Shown: positions 17,473 to 27,082 of the stretch, piece by piece | Layout: each line of letters begins with the position of its first letter | Numbering within the stretch: the stretch's first letter is position 1 | DNA from: Herbaspirillum sp. ST 5-3 | Lineage (GTDB): Bacteria; Pseudomonadota; Gammaproteobacteria; Burkholderiales; Burkholderiaceae_D | Length of the DNA: 64,000 nt | Assembly (NCBI RefSeq): GCF_004804275.1 | Contig: NZ_STGI01000002.1 | Span: 640,710-704,709, forward strand | Direction: 5' to 3' | Made by a program: the position numbers and the translations under genes | The notes under the pieces: model-generated | Seen by the model: the letters and a program-made list of their open reading frames with translations, nothing else | Databases searched by the model: none | What the model was told of the DNA's origin: nothing

Positions 17473-18720
17473 ATGACAAGAGTGATGTTCAGTTCAGTCA
17501 GCCGGAGCATGGCGCACCTCGCCTTCTTCGCGTTGTTTCCCTGTTTTTTCTTTTACCATTCAGCCCTGGGCACCGGAATGATCGGTCCCGTGCTGGGCGG
17601 ATATTTTTCATGGGTTGCGCTGGCGTTCGCGCCGTTCCTGTTCGGTCTCTATCTGATCGAAGTCATGAAGGACTTGCGTTACCTGCCGCGCTTCGACATC
17701 TTCTTCTTTCTTTATCTCCTGTATTTTCTCTTGGTCGTTGCATTCAATGCTGCCGGCGGGGCCGACCAGGATGTCGTCAAGGACCACCTTCTTGCGATTC
17801 TCCAGTTTGCCGTCGTCTTCATCGTCTTCAAGATGGCCGACTTCCGTGCCAGCCTTGTCAGATGGGCTGCCTTTGTGTCCTTGATTGCCATGACGGTGCT
17901 GGTGTTCTATCTGTCGGTCGACGGCATGTTCTACCTCAAACAGGACAGTGCGCTGGGCGACACGGAAAGCCTTGCGTCCTACCAGGGATTCGCGCGATCC
18001 TACTTCCTGACGGCACTGGCAGTGGCGGCATTCACGAACAGCATTCCGCTGCGCATGCTGATTTACGCGCTCTGCATTCCGGCGTTGTTCATGAACGGCG
18101 CGCGCAGCGAACTCGTCGCCTTGGCGATCACAGTACTCCTGATCGAAGTCTTCTATGCGAGGTATCGGTGGCTGATCCTTGTATTCGCGGGTGTCGTGAT
18201 CTCGCTGTGTGCACTTTACTTCGATGAACTGATTGCCAGCCTGCCGAACAATAGAACGCTGGAAATGCTGGACTTGTCCGCCGATTCTTCATGGCAAGCG
18301 CGCAATTCCCTCCTGCTGCACGGCCTCGGGACGATTGCGGACCATCCCCTGCTGGGTGACTATGGAAGTTATGTGGCGCTCGGCGGGTCCGGCGACTATA
18401 TCCATAATATTTTCTCCGCCTGGGTCGACCTCGGCCTGTTTGGCTTCCTGTTCCTGGCCGGCCTGATGCTGGTGCCGATGTATCGCGTGTGTGCCGACAT
18501 GGCAACGCAGGACAGGAAAGCGCGATCGGATGAATTTGTGCTGACGTTCGCGCTGCTGTTCGTCACGATACTTTTGCTTTTGACCGCAAAGAATTTCACT
18601 GACGTCCTCATTGCCGCCGCGCTTGGCAGATATTCGCATTACTGCTGCAGCCGATCGTCCTGGCAAGGTCATCCATCTTCCGCACGCCCGCAGCCGGGCA
18701 TCATGCCGCTGTCCGCCTGA
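17473..18720 (+). CDS. Wzy/O-antigen-ligase-like polysaccharide polymerase
   Basis: About 415 residues with ten or more predicted membrane helices and a large periplasmic loop after the middle, as in Wzy and WaaL proteins. The loop carries FMNGARSELVAL and later HNIFSAWVDLGLFGFLFL, close to the WaaL/Wzy pattern of Arg and His in periplasmic loops. It would polymerise lipid-linked repeat units. ATG 17473 gives a start just before the first helix. The last 30 residues after ALGRYSHY are Cys/Ser/Pro-rich and hydrophilic, while another frame reads on hydrophobically (LLQPIVLARSSIF), which may point to a 3' frameshift. Confidence 0.82.
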   Translation: MTRVMFSSVSRSMAHLAFFALFPCFFFYHSALGTGMIGPVLGGYFSWVALAFAPFLFGLYLIEVMKDLRYLPRFDIFFFLYLLYFLLVVAFNAAGGADQDVVKDHLLAILQFAVVFIVFKMADFRASLVRWAAFVSLIAMTVLVFYLSVDGMFYLKQDSALGDTESLASYQGFARSYFLTALAVAAFTNSIPLRMLIYALCIPALFMNGARSELVALAITVLLIEVFYARYRWLILVFAGVVISLCALYFDELIASLPNNRTLEMLDLSADSSWQARNSLLLHGLGTIADHPLLGDYGSYVALGGSGDYIHNIFSAWVDLGLFGFLFLAGLMLVPMYRVCADMATQDRKARSDEFVLTFALLFVTILLLLTAKNFTDVLIAAALGRYSHYCCSRSSWQGHPSSARPQPGIMPLSA

Positions 18721-18984
18721 CGCGCCATTCCACACGACCTACTGATCGCAAATTTCAATTGGCAGCGCCTGCGCGCGGCGCATGCCATCGGCTCGCCTGC
18801 ATCTGATGGTTGCGCGTGCCGCGCATCGAAAAAATGGATCAGCAAGGCGGCTTATCCAATAAATCGATCGAAATTAAATACTTATTTTTTCGTCACTCGA
18901 ACGTTACAGTAAAGGTGTCGTTTCGACGGCAGGGATGATGGAGTTTTGTTCATCAATACGCATCAATGTGCGAGGGAGATTCGG

Positions 18985-20967
18985 TTGGAAACAAGCCAGA
19001 CGCTTGCCTATCGCTTCGGATTGGCATTGGTGTCCATGTCGAGACGCAGCAAGGTAGCGCTGATGATAGCCGCCGACCTGGTTTCCCTTCCACTCTGCTT
19101 CCTCGTCGCGATGCTGCTCCGCATCGGCTACGCAGGGGCGATCGCGGACTATGGCATCGCTCCGTATATCCTGATCCCTCTGATCACCATCAGCGTGTTC
19201 GCGATGACCGGCCTGTATGGCGCGGTCGTCCGCTTCATCGACCAGCGGCTGTTGACTGCGACCGGATTCGGGCTCGCCCTTGCCATCCTGTTCACCTATA
19301 TGCTGCTGCGCCTGCTGGATTATCGCGGCCTGCCGCACAACGCGCTGATGATCTACTGGTTCACGGCGTTTTCCTATGTTGTCACGTCGCGGCTGGTGGC
19401 GCGCGCCTTCCTGCGCAACAGCAACCCGGCCGCACGCATGAAGCCGGAATGCCTGGTGGGAATCTATGGCGCGGGTGAAGCGGGCTCCAAGCTGGCGCGT
19501 GCCATGCGCGTCAACGGCCGCTATCTGCCGGTCTGCTTTTTCGACGACAAGCGCTCGCTCGATCAGCGCAACGTGGCCGGTCTGAAGGTGTTCCACTCGG
19601 AGCGCCTGGTTGAGATTGCAAATCAGCGGCGCATCGGCCTGATTGTCATCGCGATTCCTTCCGCGACGGCCGAGCAGCGCAGGGAAATCATGTATCGCGC
19701 CAACCGGTCGAACGCGCGGGTGAAAATCCTGTGCAGCCTGATGGAGCTGGCGGACAACGCGATTTCGACGCGCTCCATCCGTGACCTGAAGGTCGACGAC
19801 CTGCTCGGCCGCGAGCCGATCCGGCCCGATCCCGATCTGTTCGCCAGATGCGTGCGGGGCAAGAACGTGCTCGTGACGGGCGGCGGCGGCTCCATCGGCA
19901 GCGAGCTGTGTCGTCAGATCATCACTCTGGCGCCGCGCGCACTGCATGTGCTGGATCATTCCGAATACGCGCTCTACAGCATCGAGTCCGAACTCCAAGC
20001 GCGCTTCCCGGACGGCTGCATCGTCAGCCATCTTGGCTCGGCATGCGACGCCGGGCTGGTGGAACGCATCATCGATGAACACGAAATCAATACGATCTAC
20101 CATGCAGCGGCCTACAAGCATGTGCCGCTCGTGGAAAGCAACATGGCCGAGGGAGTGCGCAACAATGTAATGAGCGCCCAGGTCGTCGCCAACGCGGCCC
20201 ACAAGCTCCATGTCCAGACCTGCGTGCTGATATCGAGCGACAAGGCGGTGCGTCCCACCAGCGTGATGGGCGCCAGCAAGCGCGTCGCCGAACTGATCTT
20301 CCAGGCCGCGGCACTCAAGGCTGCCACCGGCACGAAGTTCTGCATGGTGCGCTTCGGCAATGTGCTGGGATCCTCCGGATCGGTAGTCCCTTTATTCCGA
20401 AAGCAGATCGAGTGCGGCGGTCCGATCACCATTACCCATCCTGATATCGTCCGCTACTTCATGTCGATCCCGGAGGCAGCCCAGCTCGTGATGCAGGCAG
20501 GCGCCATGGCGACCGGCGGTGATGTGTTTGCGATGGATATGGGCGAACCGGTGAGGATAGTGGATCTGGCGCGCACCATGATCGCCATGAGCGGGCTGAG
20601 CGAGAGAAATGAAAAGAACAGCCGCGGCGATATCGAGATCCGGTTTGTTGGCTTGCGTCCGGGGGAAAAACTGTATGAAGAACTGTTTACCGCATCGGAC
20701 GCCGTACGCAGCAAGCACCCGCGCATCATGACGACGACGGAATACGTGATCGATCCCGAAGAACTCAACCAGCAGCTCATTTACCTGATGGTGGCATGCA
20801 CGACCAATGACAGGAACATGATCCGTTTCCTCCTGCAGAAACTGGTCCGGGAGTACACGCCGAGGACGAATGACGAGGGCATGCCGGAAGACATCAGGGC
20901 ATTGACCGGCGCATTGGCGTCGACATCACGGCTGCGGACCCTGTCGCTTGTCGAGAATTTCAGGTAG
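18985..20967 (+). CDS. Membrane-bound UDP-sugar 4,6-dehydratase (WbpM/PglF/CapD type)
   Basis: About 660 residues: four N-terminal membrane helices, a first Rossmann domain with VGIYGAGEAGSKLARAM, and a C-terminal SDR domain opening with VTGGGGSIGSELCRQI. The catalytic segment SSDKAVRPTSVMGASK has Met in place of the SDR Tyr, followed by Lys, as known for this dehydratase family. The likely reaction is UDP-GlcNAc to UDP-4-keto-6-deoxy-GlcNAc, feeding the aminotransferase/acetyltransferase pair at 7083-8928. I chose TTG 18985 because GAGGGAG lies 6-7 bases upstream; TTG 18946 and ATG 19036 are alternatives. Confidence 0.93.
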   Translation: METSQTLAYRFGLALVSMSRRSKVALMIAADLVSLPLCFLVAMLLRIGYAGAIADYGIAPYILIPLITISVFAMTGLYGAVVRFIDQRLLTATGFGLALAILFTYMLLRLLDYRGLPHNALMIYWFTAFSYVVTSRLVARAFLRNSNPAARMKPECLVGIYGAGEAGSKLARAMRVNGRYLPVCFFDDKRSLDQRNVAGLKVFHSERLVEIANQRRIGLIVIAIPSATAEQRREIMYRANRSNARVKILCSLMELADNAISTRSIRDLKVDDLLGREPIRPDPDLFARCVRGKNVLVTGGGGSIGSELCRQIITLAPRALHVLDHSEYALYSIESELQARFPDGCIVSHLGSACDAGLVERIIDEHEINTIYHAAAYKHVPLVESNMAEGVRNNVMSAQVVANAAHKLHVQTCVLISSDKAVRPTSVMGASKRVAELIFQAAALKAATGTKFCMVRFGNVLGSSGSVVPLFRKQIECGGPITITHPDIVRYFMSIPEAAQLVMQAGAMATGGDVFAMDMGEPVRIVDLARTMIAMSGLSERNEKNSRGDIEIRFVGLRPGEKLYEELFTASDAVRSKHPRIMTTTEYVIDPEELNQQLIYLMVACTTNDRNMIRFLLQKLVREYTPRTNDEGMPEDIRALTGALASTSRLRTLSLVENFR

Positions 20968-21048
20968 GCCGGACTCGATCCGCGCCTGCCCAACCCCGGC
21001 AGTCTTGCCTGATTGCCCAGTCACTCAACTTTCGTTTGCGCCAATGAC

Positions 21049-22359
21049 ATGAGACTCCTTGAACAGCTCGTTTCCAGATTCGAAAACCGATCGGCCGTGA
21101 TCGGCATTGTCGGCCTTGGCTATGTCGGATTGCCGCTTGCATTGCGTTATGCCTATGCCGGGTTCAAAGTGATCGGCTTTGATGTCGACCACGACAAGGT
21201 CCGCAGGCTGAACGACGGTGACAGCTATATCGAGCACATCACCACCAAGTCGATCAGGGAAGCATCGGAGAGGGGGTTCGAAGCGACTGCCGAATTTTCG
21301 CGCGCGGCGGAGCCGGATGCCCTCATCATCTGCGTCCCGACGCCGCTCAATGCTTTCCGCGAGCCGGACCTGAGCTTCATCCTGAATACGGCGGATACCC
21401 TGGTGCCTTACATGCGCATCGGGCAGGTCCTGTCGCTGGAAAGTACGACTTATCCCGGCACCACGGAGGAAGAGCTCAAGCCGCGTATCGAGGCGCGCGG
21501 ATTCAAGATCGGGGAGGAAGTGTTTCTCGTGTTTTCTCCTGAGCGCGAAGACCCGGGCAACCCGAAATTCAATACCCGCTCGATTCCCAAGGTGTGCGGA
21601 GGCGTCACCCCGGCATGCCGGGAGGCCGGCGTCGCGCTCTATAGCGCGGCTGTGGACAAGGTGGTTCCGGTCAGCTCGACAAGGGCGGCGGAACTGACCA
21701 AGCTGCTGGAGAACATTCACCGCTCGGTCAACATCGGCCTGGTCAATGAAATGAAAATCATCGCCGACCGCATGGGCATCGATATCTATGAGGTCATCCA
21801 TGCGGCGGCGTCGAAGCCGTTCGGCTTCACTGCCTATTACCCCAGCGCCGGGGTCGGCGGGCACTGCATTCCGATCGATCCCTTCTATCTGACATGGAAG
21901 GCGCGGCAGTATGGCCTGCATACCCGCTTCATTGAACTGGCCGGCGAGATCAACAATGACATGCCGCACTGGGTCGTCAACAAGGTGACCGGCGCGCTGA
22001 ACGAACACGGCCGCTCCGTCAAGGGCAGCAGGATCCTCGTGCTCGGCGTGGCGTACAAGAAAAACGTCGACGACACGCGCGAATCGCCGTCGGTGAAGCT
22101 GATGGAACTGCTGCGCGAGAAGGGCGCGCACATCGACTATTCCGATCCCCATGTGCCGGTATTCCCGAAGATGCGCGAGCACCATTTCGATCTGGAAAGC
22201 GTCCGTCTGACGCCCGAGACGCTCGGCTCCTACGACCTGGTGCTGCTCGCCACCGACCACAGCGCATTCGACTATGAACTCATCCAGAAGCGCGCCAGGC
22301 TGATCGTGGATACGCGCGGCGTGTACCTCGAGCGGCTGCCGAATGTGATCAAGTCATGA
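21049..22359 (+). CDS. wbpA: UDP-N-acetylglucosamine 6-dehydrogenase (WbpA-like)
   Basis: A 436-residue nucleotide-sugar dehydrogenase, the same length as Pseudomonas WbpA as I recall it. Motifs: [16 protein letters not shown] (NAD), [21 protein letters not shown], the catalytic Cys in [14 protein letters not shown], and [17 protein letters not shown]. It oxidises UDP-GlcNAc to UDP-GlcNAcA with NAD+. It is directly followed by a WbpB-like dehydrogenase and a WbpD/WbpE fusion, which fixes the pathway as UDP-2,3-diacetamido-2,3-dideoxy-glucuronate synthesis. ATG 21049 was taken over a TTG at 21013 because the family starts there. Confidence 0.92.
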   Translation: MRLLEQLVSRFENRSAVIGIVGLGYVGLPLALRYAYAGFKVIGFDVDHDKVRRLNDGDSYIEHITTKSIREASERGFEATAEFSRAAEPDALIICVPTPLNAFREPDLSFILNTADTLVPYMRIGQVLSLESTTYPGTTEEELKPRIEARGFKIGEEVFLVFSPEREDPGNPKFNTRSIPKVCGGVTPACREAGVALYSAAVDKVVPVSSTRAAELTKLLENIHRSVNIGLVNEMKIIADRMGIDIYEVIHAAASKPFGFTAYYPSAGVGGHCIPIDPFYLTWKARQYGLHTRFIELAGEINNDMPHWVVNKVTGALNEHGRSVKGSRILVLGVAYKKNVDDTRESPSVKLMELLREKGAHIDYSDPHVPVFPKMREHHFDLESVRLTPETLGSYDLVLLATDHSAFDYELIQKRARLIVDTRGVYLERLPNVIKS

Positions 22360-22377
22360 TGATGGAAGGATAAAGTG

Positions 22378-23451
22378 ATGAATCAGTTTCCCCCTGCATA
22401 CAGCAACAGGTACGAGGACCGAAAGATCCGCTTCGGACTGGTCGGCTGCGGACGCATCTCGAAGAACCATATCGCCGCCATACGACAGCATGAAGACAGC
22501 TGCGAGCTGATCGGCGTGTGCGACGTGGACCCGCGGGCGTTGGAGGCCGCTGTCGATGCGACGGACGTGAAGGCCTACCGCAGCCTGGATGTCATGCTGG
22601 CCGACTGCAAGGCAGACGTGTTCGTGCTGGCCACGCCCTCCGGCCTGCACTCTTCGCAGGCGATCCAGGTCGCCCAGGCAGGGCGCCATGTGATCACCGA
22701 GAAACCGATGGCCACGCGCTGGGAGGACGGCAAGCGCATGGTCGCCGCCTGTGACGAGGCGCGCGTGCGTCTGTTCGTCGTCAAGCAGAACCGGCACAAC
22801 ACAACCTTGCAATTGCTGAAGAAGGCGATCGAAGGAAAGCGCTTTGGCAAGATCAATATGGTCAACCTCAACGTTTTCTGGACGCGGCCGCAGGAATATT
22901 ACGACAGCGCCAAGTGGCGCGGCACCTGGGAATACGACGGCGGCGCCTTCATGAACCAGGCGAGCCATTATGTCGACCTGGTCGAGTGGCTGGTCGGGCC
23001 GGTGGAGAGCCTGCACGCCTACACCGCAACCCTGCAGCGCAATATCGAGGTCGAGGATACCGGCGTACTGAGCCTGCGCTGGCGCAACGGCGCGCTGGGG
23101 TCGGTGAACGTCACCATGCTGACCTATCCGAAGAACCTGGAAGGCAGCATCACGGTGCTCGGCGAACGCGGCACGGTACGCATCGGCGGTGTCGCGCTCA
23201 ACGAAGTGCAGCACTGGGAATTCGCCGACCACGGCGACGATGATGACAAAGTAAAGGCGGCAAGCTACGAAACCGGCTCGGTGTACGGATTCGGCCATGC
23301 GAAGTACTACGACAATGTGATCAAGGTGCTGCGTGGCGATGCGGAGCCGGAAACCGATGGCCGCGAGGGCCTGAAAACGCTGGAGGTGCTGATCGCTACC
23401 TACCTGTCCGCGCGCGACGGCAAGCGCATCGCCTTGCCGATGGAATACTGA
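22378..23451 (+). CDS. wbpB: UDP-GlcNAcA 3-dehydrogenase (WbpB/WlbA-like, Gfo/Idh/MocA family)
   Basis: A 357-residue NAD-dependent oxidoreductase. The N-terminal Rossmann motif is [13 protein letters not shown], followed by the family signature TEKPMATRW and VVKQNRHN, the latter typical of WbpB/WlbA, and a C-terminal substrate domain with [22 protein letters not shown]. It oxidises the 3-hydroxyl of UDP-GlcNAcA and in known systems recycles bound NADH using 2-oxoglutarate. GGAAGGA sits 8 bases before ATG 22378; GTG 22375 is the alternative. It lies 18 bases after wbpA and 1 base before the next gene. Confidence 0.92.
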   Translation: MNQFPPAYSNRYEDRKIRFGLVGCGRISKNHIAAIRQHEDSCELIGVCDVDPRALEAAVDATDVKAYRSLDVMLADCKADVFVLATPSGLHSSQAIQVAQAGRHVITEKPMATRWEDGKRMVAACDEARVRLFVVKQNRHNTTLQLLKKAIEGKRFGKINMVNLNVFWTRPQEYYDSAKWRGTWEYDGGAFMNQASHYVDLVEWLVGPVESLHAYTATLQRNIEVEDTGVLSLRWRNGALGSVNVTMLTYPKNLEGSITVLGERGTVRIGGVALNEVQHWEFADHGDDDDKVKAASYETGSVYGFGHAKYYDNVIKVLRGDAEPETDGREGLKTLEVLIATYLSARDGKRIALPMEY

Positions 23452-23452
23452 C

Positions 23453-25153
23453 ATGCAGCAGGCCATCCATCCCAGCGCCATCGTGGACGAGGGCGCAATC
23501 CTCGGCGAGGGCACGCGCGTCTGGCATTTCGCGCATGTGTGCGGCGGCGCCCGCGTCGGCCGCGGTTGTTCGCTTGGACAGAACGTGTTTGTCGGCAACG
23601 AGGTGGTGATCGGGAATAACGTCAGGATCCAGAACAATGTCTCGGTGTATGACGCGGTCACGATCCAGGACGACGCCTTCTGCGGGCCGAGCATGGTGTT
23701 CACCAACGTCTACAACCCGCGGTCAGCCATACCACGCAAGGACCAGTACCGCCCGACGCTGGTCAGGCGCGGTGCCACGCTCGGCGCCAATTCGACCATC
23801 GTGTGCGGCACCACCGTGGGGCAATATGCATTTGTCGCGGCCGGCGCCGTGGTCAATCGCGACGTGCCCGATTTTGCGCTGATGGCCGGCGTCCCCGCCC
23901 GGCAGATCGGCTGGATGAGCCGTTTTGGCGAGCGCCTGGACCTCCCGCTGCGCGGCGATGCAGAAACCACCTGCCCGCATACGGGGGAACGTTATGTGCT
24001 GAAGAACGGCGTGTGCGCGCTTGCGGAGCAGGCCGCGCCGGCGGGGCAGAGCGCCGGGAAAATGGAATTCATCGACCTCAAGAGTCAATACCAGGCGTTG
24101 CGACCGCAGATCCATGCGCGGATGCAGACGGTGCTCGACCACGGCAACTACATCATGGGGCCGGAAGTGCAGGAACTGGAAGCGCACCTGGCTGAATACA
24201 CCGGCGCAAGCGATTGCGTCACGGTCGCATCCGGAACGGAAGCGCTGCTGATCGCGCTGATGGCCATCGGCATCGAGCCGGGTGACGAAGTGATCACCAC
24301 GCCGTTCTCCTTCATCGCCACGGCGGAAGTCATCGTCCTGCTGGGGGCGATCCCGGTGTTCGTCGATATCGAACCTGACACCTGCAACATCAATGCCGCC
24401 CTGATCGAGGAAAAGATCACGCCGCGCACGCGCGCAATCCTTCCGGTGTCCCTGTATGGCCAGCCGGCGGACATGGACCAGATCAATGCCGTCGCCAAAC
24501 GGCACGGGCTGTTCGTGATCGAGGACGGCGCCCAAAGTTTCGGAGCGACATACAAGGGTCGGAAGAGCTGCAGCCTGTCCACCATCGGGTGCACCAGCTT
24601 CTTTCCCAGCAAACCGCTCGGTTGCTATGGCGACGGCGGCGCAATTTTCACCAGCGACGCGACATTGGCGCAGGCGATGCGCGAAATCCGGATTCACGGG
24701 CAATCCGGCCGCTATGTGCACACCCGCGTGGGCGTGGGCGGGCGCATGGATACGCTGCAATGCGCGATCGTGCTGGCGAAGCTGGAGCGCTTCGACTGGG
24801 AACTGGCGCAACGGCGCCGGATCGCCGCGCGCTACGACGAACTGTTCGACGGGCGCATCGACGTGGTGCGCCAGCGGCCCGGCTGCGCCAGCGTGTTCGC
24901 TCAGTACACGATCAAGGTCGCCAACCGCGCCGAGGTACAGGCCGAGCTCAGGGAACGCAACATTCCGGTGGCGGTCCATTATCCGGTGCCGATTCCCATG
25001 CAACCCGCGTATGCGAAGCATGGCCCGTCCGCGCATATTCCCGTCGCAGAGGAAATGGCACGCAGCGTAATGAGCCTGCCGATGGGGCCGTACATGGACG
25101 ACGCTTCGTTGGAGCGTGTCGCGGCTGCCGTGCTGCACGCGGCCGGTCGCTGA
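23453..25153 (+). CDS. Fused N-acetyltransferase (WbpD-like) and aminotransferase (WbpE-like)
   Basis: One uninterrupted 566-residue frame with two enzymes. Residues 1 to about 190 are a left-handed beta-helix acetyltransferase ([40 protein letters not shown]) like WbpD/WlbB. Residues 204-566 begin with [13 protein letters not shown] and form a complete DegT aminotransferase like WbpE/WlbC ([39 protein letters not shown] with the PLP Lys). They catalyse consecutive steps: 3-keto to 3-amino, then 3-N-acetylation to UDP-GlcNAc3NAcA. In Pseudomonas and Bordetella these are separate genes. An internal in-frame ATG at 24062 after GCCGGGAAA could give a free aminotransferase. Confidence 0.93.
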   Translation: MQQAIHPSAIVDEGAILGEGTRVWHFAHVCGGARVGRGCSLGQNVFVGNEVVIGNNVRIQNNVSVYDAVTIQDDAFCGPSMVFTNVYNPRSAIPRKDQYRPTLVRRGATLGANSTIVCGTTVGQYAFVAAGAVVNRDVPDFALMAGVPARQIGWMSRFGERLDLPLRGDAETTCPHTGERYVLKNGVCALAEQAAPAGQSAGKMEFIDLKSQYQALRPQIHARMQTVLDHGNYIMGPEVQELEAHLAEYTGASDCVTVASGTEALLIALMAIGIEPGDEVITTPFSFIATAEVIVLLGAIPVFVDIEPDTCNINAALIEEKITPRTRAILPVSLYGQPADMDQINAVAKRHGLFVIEDGAQSFGATYKGRKSCSLSTIGCTSFFPSKPLGCYGDGGAIFTSDATLAQAMREIRIHGQSGRYVHTRVGVGGRMDTLQCAIVLAKLERFDWELAQRRRIAARYDELFDGRIDVVRQRPGCASVFAQYTIKVANRAEVQAELRERNIPVAVHYPVPIPMQPAYAKHGPSAHIPVAEEMARSVMSLPMGPYMDDASLERVAAAVLHAAGR

Positions 25154-25180
25154 ACATCACAATGCCTGGAGTCATCCTTC

Positions 25181-27082
25181 ATGTGTGGAATTGCAGGAAA
25201 GATTCGCAAGGGAGCTGCGCGCGCCGACGAGATGCTGTCCGAAGACCTGCCGGCCATCCTGCGTCGCGGACCGGATAGCCGTGATGCGAAGACCTTCGCC
25301 TGCCGCGGGCATACGATAGGCTTGGCGCACAGCCGCCTTTCGGTCATCGACCTGTCCGATCTCGGCCATCAACCCATGCATGATTCCGTTTCCGACTGGT
25401 GGATTGCGTATAACGGCGAAATCTACAACTACGTCGAGCTGCGCGACGACTTGCAGCGCATCGGCTGGACTTTCCGGTCAGGCAGCGACAGTGAAGTCGT
25501 GCTCAAGGCATGGGCGCAATGGGGGCCGGATGCCTTGCCGCGTTTTAACGGCATGTTCGCCTTTGCCGCGCTGCATTGTCCTTCTGGCCAATTGTGGCTG
25601 GTGCGGGATCGGTTCGGCGTGAAACCCCTGTGCTGGGGCAGGATGCCGGATGGAGGAATCGCGTTTTCCTCCTCCGTGGCCGGGATCGCCGCCCAGGCCG
25701 GCGACGAGGTGGATCTCGATTATTGCGCGCGCGGCGTGCGCTACAAGGTCTTCGAGACCGCGCAGTCGGGGTCGCCGTTCCGGCATGTCAGGTCGGTGCC
25801 GGCCGGAGGCTGGATCAGGTTCCAGGTGTCCGACAGCGCGGTGGCGATCGAGGAGGGTCGGTGGTACGACCTGAAAAGCGCTGTCGACGCATGCGGACAG
25901 ACCATCCTGCGCAGCAGCCATGACGAACTGGTCGATCGCTGCCGGCATCTGCTGGAAAGCGCGGTCCGTTTGCGCTTGCGCAGCGACGTTCCGGTTGCCG
26001 TATCCCTCAGTGGCGGGCTGGATTCTTCGACGATTGCCGCGTTGGCGGCCCGGAAGGTGAAAAAACTCGCCGGATTCACCTACGGATCACCGTCGGCAGC
26101 GGCATCGGAAGGGCCGCAGGTGCAGGAATTTGCTGGAATGCTGGACATCGACGTGCGCTACGTATGGCCGGAGTCGGGCGCCGCGACGCTGGGTGCGGCG
26201 CTCGAACGTACGATGGCCTGGCAGGAAGCGCCGTTTTCCGGCCTGAGTCCGATTGCGCAGAACGAGGTATTCCGCGCCGTGCGCATGGCGGGATACAAGG
26301 TGCTGCTCGGCGGGCAAGGGGCGGACGAAGTATTCGCCGGCTACCGGAAATTTTTCATCGTCGCTCTGCGCGAAGCACTGCACGCGCGCCAGCCGACAAG
26401 CATATTGCGCCTGCTTTATTCCTTCGGCCTGATGCTGATGCATGAAGGAAGCCACGCGCGTCTCTATTGGGAAAATCGGCATCGTTATTGGGGAAAGACA
26501 GGATGTACCTTCCGTCTGCTTGACTGGAAGCCGCCCAGCGAAAACCTGCTGGGCAGCCCCGGCCTGACGGCGCGCCAGATCGACGATGTGCAGCAGTGGA
26601 GCTTGCCGACCCTGCTGCGCTATGAGGATCGCAATTCGATGGGATACGGCGTCGAAAGCCGTCTTCCCTTCATGGACTATCGCCTCGTCGAACTGGCGCT
26701 GGCATTGCCAGCGCGTCTGAAGCTGCACAAGGGTTTCGGCAAGTGGGCGCTCCGCGAAGCGAGCGCACAAGCCGTGCCGGATTTCATCCGCCTGAACCGC
26801 TTGAAGCGGGGCTTCGACGTGACGCAGGCCTGGCTGTCCGAGGGCATGGGGGCGAGCCTGCGCGCGCAGATATTCGATCAGCGCGCTGCGCTTTCCAGCC
26901 ATCTGCGCCCCGATGCCGATCTTGACCACCTGCTGTCCGACGCATCGCTCGCTGCGGACAGCAATCTGCTGTGCGAAGCCTTGATGCTCGCATGGCTTGC
27001 CAAGCCTGTCAGGCCACCCGTCGTCGATCACATGGAAAAAACCCATCATGAAAAAGATTTGTCATATTTCGTCGGTCCATAG
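25181..27082 (+). CDS. asnB: Asparagine synthetase-like glutamine amidotransferase (copy 1)
   Basis: A 633-residue protein. The mature N terminus MCGIAGKI carries the glutaminase nucleophile Cys2, followed by RRGPDS and YNGEIYNYVELR of the class II glutaminase domain. The synthetase domain has the PP-loop SLSGGLDSSTIAAL and GQGADEVFAGYRKF. Both active sites look intact. In polysaccharide loci such proteins are thought to amidate uronic acid carboxyls using glutamine and ATP; here wbpA and ugd make uronates nearby. True asparagine synthesis cannot be excluded. The 3' end overlaps the next start by 35 bases. Confidence 0.88.
   Translation: MCGIAGKIRKGAARADEMLSEDLPAILRRGPDSRDAKTFACRGHTIGLAHSRLSVIDLSDLGHQPMHDSVSDWWIAYNGEIYNYVELRDDLQRIGWTFRSGSDSEVVLKAWAQWGPDALPRFNGMFAFAALHCPSGQLWLVRDRFGVKPLCWGRMPDGGIAFSSSVAGIAAQAGDEVDLDYCARGVRYKVFETAQSGSPFRHVRSVPAGGWIRFQVSDSAVAIEEGRWYDLKSAVDACGQTILRSSHDELVDRCRHLLESAVRLRLRSDVPVAVSLSGGLDSSTIAALAARKVKKLAGFTYGSPSAAASEGPQVQEFAGMLDIDVRYVWPESGAATLGAALERTMAWQEAPFSGLSPIAQNEVFRAVRMAGYKVLLGGQGADEVFAGYRKFFIVALREALHARQPTSILRLLYSFGLMLMHEGSHARLYWENRHRYWGKTGCTFRLLDWKPPSENLLGSPGLTARQIDDVQQWSLPTLLRYEDRNSMGYGVESRLPFMDYRLVELALALPARLKLHKGFGKWALREASAQAVPDFIRLNRLKRGFDVTQAWLSEGMGASLRAQIFDQRAALSSHLRPDADLDHLLSDASLAADSNLLCEALMLAWLAKPVRPPVVDHMEKTHHEKDLSYFVGP

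Noticed and set aside
18904..20211. 435-codon minus-strand open frame
   Set aside because: It lies entirely opposite the WbpM/PglF-type dehydratase and its codons mirror those of that gene. No ribosome site and no recognisable domain.
23723..25138. 471-codon minus-strand open frame
   Set aside because: Antisense shadow of the WbpD-WbpE fusion, a common effect in GC-rich coding sequence.
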